Below, one piece after another: positions 36,601-48,600 of a DNA stretch of 64,000 nucleotides. Below the pieces are notes generated by a model. That model saw nothing but the letters and a program-made list of their open reading frames with translations. It was not told the DNA's origin and searched no databases. Each line of letters starts with the position of its first letter. The stretch's first letter is position 1. A program made the translations under genes and the position numbers. The stretch is from Salvator merianae (lineage: Eukaryota > Chordata > Lepidosauria > Squamata > Teiidae): contig QVOM02000034.1 of NCBI GenBank assembly GCA_003586115.2, forward strand, positions 110,027,610 to 110,091,609. The letters run 5' to 3'.

Positions 36601-39600
36601 AATGAATAGGAAATGATTAAATTAATTCTGCATTATAATAATGCAGAAGAAGAGTTACATATGGAATAGCACTTAATCTGTCCCACACTCTTCAAGCAGG
36701 AATAGCCAGAAAATTAAAATAATTCTATTGTTAACTGACAACAAGCTCCAACTGATGACGCTTATTTACAAGTTTGTACCAAGACATAATTCCTACACAG
36801 CAGGAAACAACAAACCCCCATTCCACACTGTCTGACACAGTTTTTGTTCATTGCAGAAATGGCTAAAGGTTTTCAGGCCAAGGGTAATACTGAGGCACTA
36901 CCAGACGTAGCCAAATTTCACAAAATTTTGCTGTACCTTATGCATGCTGATTATTCACTTATTAATTTATTTTCCTCATTATCTCTTCTTTCATTACTAT
37001 TTTCCTTTTGGTCACTCTTCTTCTTTATTATGAATTACTCTGACAAGTTGACAAAACATCAAAAAAGTTCCTAGCAAAATTTCTACAAACATTTTCTGGT
37101 TTTCTGGTTCATATATATGTGTGTGTGTGTCTTATTTTAACTATTGCTGTTTGTGTTTTTTTCCACCGGAAGTGACTAATTACTCAAGTGTGTTTTTAGT
37201 GGGCGATTTTGCAATGTTTCATATTTAACACCAACCCAAAAATTTATTCAAATTTTAGAGCAAGAAGCAGCAAAAGTTAATGGATAAATTAATTTCACAG
37301 AACAAATGCTTATGTGGGCTATAACTTCCATGATCCTTGCCCACTGGACAGGACTAGTGAGCGTTACAATCCAAAATATACTGGGTGGTTGTTTTAAAAG
37401 CACATCAAGTTTGCTCTCAGTTTGAAGCTCACATAATTTATATCTTTTGAATCCAGGGCTCCTTTCACTAGCCATTTCAGATGGTTACTTATGCTATAAC
37501 AAAGCTGGCATATCTGTTTTAAAGTTCTTTTAAAATTATTTCTTAGTTTGTATCCCACTTTCCAGCCAAAATATGGTGCACAAGGTAGTTCACAATAAAC
37601 TGAGATCTTTAAGAAGCTCCAGGATCTTGATCTTTTTAGAGCAGCTAGATTTCAGCCTCCAGAAGACTGCTAAATACCTCCCCTTCCCAGAAGCAAAACT
37701 TCTGTTGCTTAATGCTTGCCTCTATGAATAACTGGAACATGTCAGCATCTTCAAACAAATGCAATCCAAGTTTGTCAGAAATTGTTATAATAGATACAGT
37801 TTCCTCTAGGGATGTGTAAAATGTTTTGAAATGAAACATTTCACATTGGAAGTTTTTGTTCAGTGTTGCAAATGTTGCAAAATTCCCCTCTGAAGAAAGA
37901 CTTGGTCTGAGTTTGAAACAACATCAAGACCTGTTTCTTCTGAAGGGTTGAGTTCTGATAAAATAGGAACCTTTAGTTTCTGGCTTCATGCAGGAGTCAC
38001 CTCCTCCTTTCTGCCAAACAGCTAACATACAGCGTTTTCTTCTTCTTATGCAGCCTTGAATAGCAGAAGGAAAAGGAGAAAGGAAATCCCAATTTCTCCC
38101 ATGACTGGCAACAATCTTCTTTGCTGACAGAAAGCAGGGGGGACTCTGATTATTGTTCCAAGTAAGAACAAAAGTGAGTGGAAGTTCTATGCGCAACCAC
38201 ATTTTCTATTAAACTTTGATACATTCTGATACTAGTGAATTCTTGATAATAACATTATAAGTCTAAAACAAATCCTGCCACATGGTTCTGCTGATGTAAG
38301 ACAGAAGCTTTAAAATTCTCACTGAACAGTACTTGAAAAAACATATCGATAGCCAATTTGGTCAAGTAGGAAAATCTGTAGCATGAACCAGTATTTGTGA
38401 AGTTTAAGAGCAGGATAATTTTAAATGTTAAGAGATTTGTCTTGCAGCCATTTTCAGAAGAGTATCTTCTTCAATCCAAAATAATTTTCTATGCTTCGTT
38501 TTACCTCTGATCAGGCACAGGTTTAGATGATTTTCTGCCTTTAATTTTGAACTCATGTGAAGCTTCCTCCGGTTCTTTCTCAGCCTTAAAAGCAGCATTT
38601 GGTGGGCATGGAGGGACACGAATTCTTAAGCCAAACAAATGCTTTTTCTTCTTTATCTCCTTTCCAGACATGAACCTGAATTGTTAAATATGGAATACTT
38701 AAAGATGAGTACATAAAAGTATTTCTTTGAACATACAATTGAAACTACAGTTTACGTTATCGACAGCTACATACCTCTGGTCCATAAAAGGCAAACACAT
38801 GGCCCTTCAGATGTTTCTGGGCCATGACCCCTATTTGTCCCTGATCAGTCCTTGCCAGCTGTAGCTTATGGAAGTCCTAGAGGACTACAGAGTTCATAAC
38901 TTTAATGCTACTGCACTACTGTATTGAAGGAAAAGTGGCTAAGCACATAGTTTTTTTCTCATTTGAGCAACTATAAGATTTAATTCAAATATTTATTTAT
39001 TTATCTGCATTTTTAGCCCGCCCTATACCCGAAGGTCTCAGGGCGGGTTACAACAATTAAAAACAACAACAACAACAACAAAAACCCAACTCATAAAAGG
39101 TATGCAATAAAACAGGAGTCTGAAAGTAGGGAGGGAAAGTTGTACCTTTAGCCAAAGGCAAGGGTAAATAGATGCAATTTCATTGCTCTCCTAAAGATGT
39201 AAAGTGAGGAAGCTTGATGCACCTCAGGGGGAAGAGTGTTCCACAGTTTGGGGGCCATCACTGAAAAGGTTCTATCCCGGGTGCCCACCCCTTTAGCTGT
39301 TGAAGGTGGTGGTACAACCAGGAGGGCCTCATCTGCAGATGTTAAGGCACAGGCAGGCTGATATGGGAGAAGATGCTCCTTTAGGTATTTGGGGCCCAAG
39401 CCATTTAGGGCCTTATAGGTTAAGGTTAACACCTTGCATTGGGCCTGGTAGCGAATTGGCTGCCAGTGCAGCTCTTTTAAGACCGACATGATATGCATCC
39501 GGACAGCTGTTCCAGTCAGCAGTCTGGCTGCTGCATTCTGCACCAGTTGCAGCTTCCGAACCATCTTCAAGGGCAGCCCCATGTAAAGCGCATTACAGTA

Positions 39601-42600
39601 ATCCAGTCTGAAAGTTACCAAAGCATGGACTACTGTGGCCAGATTATCTCTGTCCAGAAGGGGTCGTAGTTGGCGAACCAGCCGTAGCTGGAGGTATGCA
39701 TTCTTGGCCACTGCCTCCACCTGAGCTTCAAGTGTAAGCATAGAGTACACCCAGATTCCGCACCTGTCCTTTCCAGGGCAAAGCAACCCCATCAAGGGTC
39801 AGATGCCTTCCAACTTCATGGACCCGAGACCCTCTGACACACAGTACCTCCATCTTGTCTGGATTCAGCTTCAATTTATTGGCCCTCATCCAGCCCATTA
39901 CTGCTTCCAGGCACCTGTCCAACACTTCAACTGCCCGTCCTGATTCAGATGGCACAAATATGTAGAGCTGGGTGTCATCTGCATATTGTTGACATCTGAC
40001 TCCAAATCTCCTGATGATCTCCCCCAGTGGCTTCATATAGATATTGAAAAGCATGGAAGATAAGATTGACCCCTGAGGAACCCCACACCTGAGTTCCGAG
40101 GATGACGAGATGAATCTCCCACAACTACATTCTGGAATCGGCCTCAGAGATAGGAGCAGAACCACTGCAACACAGTGCCTCCAACTCCTAAACTCCGTAC
40201 TCTTTCCAGAAGGATATCATGATCAATGGTGTCAAAAGCCACCGAGAGATCCAGGAGAACCAATAGGGATGCATTCCCTTTGTCTTTCTCCTGGAGAAGG
40301 TCATCAAGTAGAGAGACCAAGGTGGTTTCTGTGCCGTAACCAGAGCTGAAGCCAGATTGAAATGGGTCTAGATAATCAGCTTCTTCCAAGCATGCTTGTA
40401 GTTGAACAGTTACGGCACTCTCTAATACCTTGCTCAAAAATGGTATGTTGGCCACCAGGCGATAGTTATTTAAATCATCTCGATTCAGGGAGGACTTCTT
40501 GAGAAGGGGCCATACCACCGCCTCTTTAAGAGCCAGTAGGACTACCCCATCTCTCAAGGAGGCATTTACTACTCCCTGGACCCACCCGGTCATACCCTCC
40601 TTGCTAGCTTTTATCAACCAAGAACAGCAAGGATCTAGAGGGCATGTAATAGGTCAAACTCTAGCAAGCAGCTTGTTTTGTTATTAAAATTTTGTAACAA
40701 TGCTTTCTTTTCATTTCTCTTTTCAGAAACATGTTTTTAAAAATTTCACAATACACAACCTGAATCAGACTTAATGAAAACAAGAAAAGGAAAAATGGAT
40801 AAGTCCCATCAACTTACATGGTCTTGTAATCATTTAATGCTTCCAGAACATGTTCGTATCTTTCAGATTTTGGTGTGTCTGCCAGCTGTAAAGTATTAAA
40901 AGGTGATTTAACCTACTTAATATTGCAATTACAGTTCTAAATACACTCAGCAGAACAAAGAGATGTATAGCCATATTCTAGAACTTCTACATGTATTTGT
41001 ATTTAGTTCTATTCTAGAATATCCACTAAATGCTTGTGGAATTGTTACTTGGCAGACTTTTACAGAAAAAGAGAAAAAAAAAATTAAAAGAGAAAAAAAT
41101 AGAAAAAATGAAAACCCTAGGTAATTTCAACCCTTAAAAAAATGCACATGCTCTAGAATAAAGGTCACACTTTATTTTAATGAAATAAGTTTATTTTTAT
41201 TCACATTTTATTAAAGGAAAGTTCTTGCTTCTGGAAGAAAGTCAGACATTGGACTTGAAATACTGAAACTGAAATCAATCTACACGTAAAAGGAAAATGT
41301 ACTAGGAACTTAGGTCAGCTGGACACATTTGTTGATTTCTAATCAAATCAGCCAAATTACAAGATTATCTATGAGAAAAATAAGATATAAAACCAGTTTT
41401 AGTCCAGTTTTTAGCACTAAAAAGCATCAGTGTCCAAATAATATGTAGTGACAAACACTGTTTTGTACTCTTCTGCATCTTTTTTGTATAAACAGCGTAT
41501 TTATGCATAATAAACATACGGTTATTATTCTAACTTCTTTTTCAAATAAGCAGCAGTTGAAAAAACTAATCATACAGTAACAAGATCCCTTCTGCCACAG
41601 GATTTACTTTAACTATCAGTAGAGTCAGAGGTGGGAAGATAAACATTTCACATCCAGTTCCTCATTATTTCTATTAGTGGTAAATAAGTAAGGTGGGAAT
41701 ACTGTTTAAAACAAATGCATTTAGGAAATACTGCATTCCAGATGACACAGCTGGATAGAACCCCACCCCACCCCCGCAAAAGATGGGTATAGATAAGAAA
41801 ATCCAGTGAAAAACAAACTCACTAAAATAATAAATAGCAGTGCCTGGAAGGAGAGAGAAGCTTTTTCTTCAGACAAAGCCTAGCATAAAGAAATGAAGGT
41901 GCCTAGCACTCCTCAGAGGGAAGGCTATTCCATAATTGGGGGGCTATCACCAAGAAAGCTCTCCCACACACCCTTTCCCATTTAACTACCAAGGGTGGTG
42001 GGGTTCTGCCATGAGGGCTTCATCAGCAGATCTTAAGGCATGGGTAGATCTGCATGGGAGGAGACAGCTTTACTTTACTTTAATTTCGATTTATACCCCA
42101 CCCTATACCGAGGGATCCCAGGCTGTTTAGGGACGTATATCTTAATGCTAACACCCTGAATTGGACTTGGTAGGGAATCGGCAGCCAATGCAGTTCTTTT
42201 AGGACCAGCATGGTATCTGTCCAGCTAGCAATTCCAATCAGAAATCTCACTGATGCATTCTGCAATGCTTGTTCAGATCCTCGGGTCACAATGATTGAAA
42301 CTGATCCAAAATTACTGAACCAGACAGTTCTCTGGACACTTCCCTTACACTACTCTCAACATCTAATCCCAGGTGAATCTGAGCAACTTCACCCTCAAAA
42401 TGCCCTGCAACTTTGTCAAGAGCAGATTTTAGACAGCAACAGTCCTTTATTCCTTTGGCCAGATGTTACAAGGCCATTCATCACAGAGGAGTGGCATCCA
42501 CACTATAGTCAAACTTTCAAGCCTTTCATTTCCCATTAGGAACGCAATCCTGAGTTTACATATGCCAAGTCTTAGGAGGTTCTGAATCCCTTCAGATGAC

Positions 42601-45600
42601 ATTTTCACACCTGCCCTACCAGTATTATACATCATCTTACTGTCCTTAAGTCTTATAGTCAACAATTATCATGATTTAGAGTCAAATGAACAGGAAGTGT
42701 TAGAACTATTTGCACAGGAAGAGCTTTCTGCCCCATTCTAAGAACGTTTTTGTTTCAGTGCTGCCTTATATTCCAGGTTCAACAGAACTCAAAATACAGC
42801 AGCATTTACAAACATTAGTGCTGCTAAGAACATTAGGCTTGCACACTAATCCAAATTACACAAAGTAGCATGCATCTAAGTATTGCAAGAAACACAGGAC
42901 TGCCATAAACCTAATGTATTGAGTCAACTTCAATAATTCACTAACATATCCCATGTCCTGGCACTATACATTTCCTTACCTTCAACAGAAGCTTACTGAC
43001 ACATGGAACAGAAAGGAGCAACACAGCAAATAAGGTTGGTAATGGAATAAATTATATTACACATTAAGAGACACTGGAGAAAATACAGGGTTGCAATTCT
43101 GAACAGCATTTCTTTTTTTATTAGCAAACACTTTTTCAGATTGAAATGCACCAAACAATATCAGTTTCAAATCTGGGTATTAACATTAGGCTATAATACA
43201 GTCCTCTAGGTCTTCTCATTACAACTACAAAAAAACAAAACATCTTTGTCTTCAACGAACAGATAAAAATCTCTAGATTAAAGTCTCTGGAAATCAGTTT
43301 ATCAGTTCATTTAAAAAGGAATTATAATAGTTCTTTACACTTTGCATAGTAGTTCTGTGAATGGATCAAGCCGTGTTTTAAGAACAAAGAAAAGTTTACT
43401 CTTTCAGAAACATGCAGCCACTAAGGATATTTCAACAGCTTACCTCACCAGGGTGGAGTCGATCCCAGTTCTCGTTAACATATGTCATTAGCTCAAGCTC
43501 CGAATCAAAATATTTCTTCTTGTGAATAACACTTAGGTTGTAAAGGCATAGATGTGCTATATCTACCCTAGAATTAAAACATTTCAATAAACGTAATGAG
43601 TGCCGTTGCTCCAATAAACAGCACCTATCTTTTTGAACTTGTAAGCCACTGTGAAATGGAATCACATGAAGAAATCATTATTTATTTATTCATTTGTATT
43701 TCTGTATCAGCCTATATCCAGGGATCTCAGAGTGGCTTACAATAAAAATATTTAAAGGCCAATTAAAAATGAATTAATTAAAATAAATAACAGAAGCTGT
43801 TTTTTTAGCCAGAAGCTAGGGCAAAGAGGAGCATCTTCACCAGATGTCTAAATGCCTGATGCACTTCAGAGGGGAGGTTATTCCACAATCTGGGAGCTAT
43901 CACCAAGAAGGCTCTCTCATATGTCCCAACTCAGTGTGGTGGCGTAGCCAAGAAGGCCTCATTGGCAAACCCTAAGGCACAGGAAGGTCTGGTATGAGAG
44001 GCTTTTCTTCATGATTGTGGCATGGTACTAACAGCCATGGCAATAAACTGCATACCACAGCCAATGCACTTGGGCCAATATATCATCAGCCTTCAATACT
44101 CCTTGCTTGCCAAATGCACATGGCAATCAAGCAGTGGACAAGCTGAGAATGTTAACAGTAGTGATGAAACAGAAAGCGGCATCTATTGGAGTAATGACTT
44201 AGTGTCTAATGCTACAATTTGCCTGTTGCCTGTTTGCCAGCTGAGGAACACACGTGAAGTATCAGAAGAGAGCATTTTAGGAGATGGATACAATGGCTAT
44301 AGTATGCAATCAGTAGGAATGAGAGATATCAGCAGTAAGGTTTTGGGTAAAAGGAAGGTGCGACAATCTACACACAAGCTCTAAGTCAATGGAAAAAACT
44401 GGGTAATGGACTCTCATCTCACTCTTTCGCTGATGCTGATTAACACAACTTTTACTGCATTTGTCCATTTACTAGATAAGTTATTTTTCAGTTTCAGAAT
44501 TTGAAGTCAACTAGACACATCATAATAAAATACTGATCACAGACTCACAAAATGACTACTTGTAGTTTGCTGACACACACACATAGAAGTATCTTTTATT
44601 TATATTACACCCTTAAAAAATCCACGGTTAACAAATAATCTATTAAAGCACAATAAATCTTTTAGAAAACCAAAAAGTCTTATCACCAAAATGCAAGTAT
44701 TATTCACCTTATAAGACATACTAGCATATAAGATGCACCTGTAATTTGACATATTAAGGAAAAATAAATTAAAAAATAGGACACAGGCTAATTTCTGTAA
44801 ATTTTATTTTGAAAAACATTGAGTCTTAAAAGGTTTTTCCAAGCATTCTTTTAGCCATACTTACCATTGCAAGGGTAAACGTTTGAGGTATTCTGGTCCA
44901 GAACTACAAACTGAACAAATGAAGGTATAAAACCTGAAAAAAACACACCCCTTGGTTATTTGATATTAAAGTGTTGAATTGTAATCAACATTTTGAGAAT
45001 ACTGAACAAAGGACTCTCAAGTTCACTTTAACCCCAATAAGCTTTAATTGGAAGGCTTATGATTACTGTTAACAATGAAGAGCTTGACCAATTAGCTTAT
45101 CTAGCTTTTAGTTCAATCATAACATAAGCAGCACTGAGCACAATGGGATATACTATACTTCTGAATAGGCAAATAACTTAAGTACGATCCAGAAACACAC
45201 ACAACACAGAACAAAAATTAGGAACAACCCAAATGATAGGGTAATAACATTAAAAAAATAAAACTATCACAAAACCTTCCAAAGATATACAGAACATGTG
45301 TTTTCTTATTACAGATAAGTACAATCTCCCCATCCAAGTTTTATTCTTGGATGGGTACATGAAATGTCAGATAAAGCCATCTTACCTGTCACCAAATAGC
45401 ATTGGCTTTTGGAGGCACTGCACACAAGCTTCATGAAACCACTGCTTACATTTGCAGCACTGTAGCATCTTCAAATACCAGCTTCATTAACAAGCAAGAA
45501 AAAAAAGAGAATTGAATTTGAATATGGTGTTTCTCCATGCATTCCACATACTGCTTTTGTTTGTCATTACAAAAATACTGCTTTTATTTGTCATTTCAAA

Positions 45601-48600
45601 GAGGCAAAATACACCGTTCCAACTATGTAAATTATCGTACTGCCTTCATTATCAAACCTACTATTCAACATTGGTTTTGCATTGGTTGAAAACTGCTTTT
45701 CATAGGAAGCATTATAGAAATATTTAAAATAAATAGAGAAGTCACCCTATGCAACAGCTTTATCACCTATGAATGTCATCAAAATGCTTCATGGAAAAAC
45801 TGCACCATGATATGTTTGGAATAAATGGGCTACAGGAAATGCTGGATGCAGTGCGGTTCAGGGATCCTTTAGGATGGGTGAAGCTGTGCAATAAGGATGT
45901 GCATGGAAAAAAAAATGTTTTCGATTCGTTTTTGAAATGAAAATTTGCATTTTTGCTTCGTTAGCAAATTTCATTATCAAAAAATGCATTTTCCACATTC
46001 ATTTTCACATTTTTTGCAATGTTTTCCCATTGAAAATGCCATTTTCATTGTTTAAACATAGCAAAAATTGCGAAAAATGCAAACATTCGACAAATTTCGT
46101 CTAAGTGTGAAAAAACTCATTTTTGTTTCGTTGCAAAAATTTGCGAAAATGAAATTTTGTACAAATTTTCAAATACAAATCGAAATTTGCACATCCCTAC
46201 TGTGCAACTGTACTCACTTTTACCCCACATTAACGCTTTCAGATAATCAGTGTTCAGTGATTATATGAGCATTCAGCAGTGTTTTTCTGCTGGTCACATC
46301 TATCTCAGAATACTGTCTCAGGAAATTTATGATATTCATCAAGCATCTTTCATGCACACCCACTCGCCTACGTGATAGGGGGCTCGTAGCTATCTAAATA
46401 CAGTGATAGCTGGTGAGGAAGAGATAGAGCATCAACTGGATTTGCTCATCCTGAACTGCATTCTAAACATTGTCTGGGATGATCGAAAGAGTTGCACCAA
46501 TTGGTATGCCACTGCACAACCACCTCACTTTGAACTGCCATCACTTCCTAAGGACCTTTCTGTACTGGGCCTTATTCCAGATTATATCCTGGAGTAGCGA
46601 CCTGCCATCTGCATGCTAGTACAGACTAAGGCAGGCTCCTGGGTCTGCACTAGCTTGCAGGTGGCAGGTCCCTAATCTGGGATATAAGGCCCAGTGCAGA
46701 AAGATTCTAAATTCTACGTTTTTGAAATACTCTTAGAAATTTATCGTAACTTCTATTTGACACCCCAGCTATAACGTTGAAATTTTACCACTTTCTTGGT
46801 AGTGAGAAACTGCACATCTGCTCTGCACATTTTCTCAAGAAGACCAACAAGACTGGTTTTAAAAGAAAATTGTAGTATGCTCTTTTCAAGTTTTAATTTC
46901 TTATTACTGTACTACATTGCACTAAATTATACAAAATGTAACCATACTAGATAGCTGGTACTTGACAGTGGACATTTTTACTTTAATTCTACACTGGCTA
47001 AAAACTTGGCCCAATCACGTGCACATTCATATAGGAATAAAACCAACTATGTTCAACAGTCTAAAGTTTAACATCTCTTCTGAATGGAGACTTTAAAGGA
47101 AAACAGAAATATAAAGCTCTGGTGCTTGAAGCAATGGCACAGTAAATATTGGCACAAGCTTCAGCTCTCATGTTATTTGCAGCAAGGACTGTACAGGGTT
47201 ACGCTTGAGGAAACATTTCTTTTTAAGAGTTTCTATATGCTTACTCTCCAGGACCTCCACAGTAACAATAACACTGTTGTGCATTGGTTTTATGGCCTGC
47301 GTCCCATTCAAGATCAGCTACATTGTAAGGCAATGTTTGCTTCATCACTTGCAGTGCTTTGGCATTTGGTCCTTTCTTAAGTGCGCCGCCTCTCTGGAAC
47401 AAAACAGAATTAAAGGCAAGTCTTAATTCTATATATAAGCATTTGCTGCCTCAATTTCAACTGTAATCACTTTACTGAACAGTTAACATACCTTTGTTGT
47501 TGTTGCAAAGACGCACTGCCGGCAGAGCCATTTGTCATCCGAATCTATCACACTAGAATCAATATTTGGTGTGTGACACAGCTGATGATACCCTTAAAAA
47601 AACATCTTTAATTTAGATCAAAAAAGACCCTTGCTATTTTAACATATATTCTAAGGCAAGTGTCAACAAAGAAAACCCAATGAATCTTCCAATTAATATC
47701 CTAAATTAAGAATGCTTAATTACTTCATTACAATGACGCTTAGTCGCTCTCACACACTTGTGCACGCACGCACGCACGCGCACACACACGTGTGTGTGTG
47801 TATCTTTCTTACTTTTTTAATGATCTTGGTACACATTTACATTATTTTTCTATGCAAAATAATTTGCAATTATGCCCCTCTCATATATTTCCTCACCCTC
47901 CCATCCTCCCCATACATCTGCCATAATTTTCATATACCCCACCGGAAGATTGTATTTAACTTCTGAACAACATCTTCACTCCCCAAGTGAGTTTCCAGGT
48001 ACAGTTTAACTTTCATCCATTTCTCCTTCACTCTACTTCCTAATCTTTGTAGATTATGAATTTCTTTAGTCTCATTTATTATTTGGAAAGTCATTTGATC
48101 CATAATGTAGTTGTACCAGTTCTTTAATGTCCATTTTGGGGTGTCCTTCCATCAATAAACTAGAACTGCTTGTGCAGCAGTTATGAGTTGGTCCGTAATA
48201 AAGGGTTCTTCTTCATTCAGTTGACAGGTTTTCATAAAATGTCCTATACATATCCCTTTTGTTAAAGATATAGTTTACTGAATTATATTATTCATTTCCC
48301 TCTCTATCCTCTATTTTCTCACATTACTTATACACAATGATGGCTGAATGTAGCATAAGACAATTATAATGATATAATTATTGCTGAACTTAAGACTAAA
48401 TGTTAAAAGTTAGTTAGCTTCTTAAAATATTCTACACATTCTAAGAAGTTTCTATTACCTTGACCACATTTATCACATATAACCATTTCATTGGGTGCTT
48501 CTGAATATTCTTCTTGGCATATCGTACAGACCATTTCTCCACTTTCAGTAGCTCCTTTAAAGGCAAAAAAGCACAATTTTAGCCATTTGTAGTAGTTTCT

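Noticed and set aside
47707..47966. Plus-strand open frame with histidine repeats ([13 protein letters not shown])
   Set aside because: It is simply the translation of the CA/GCAC microsatellite.
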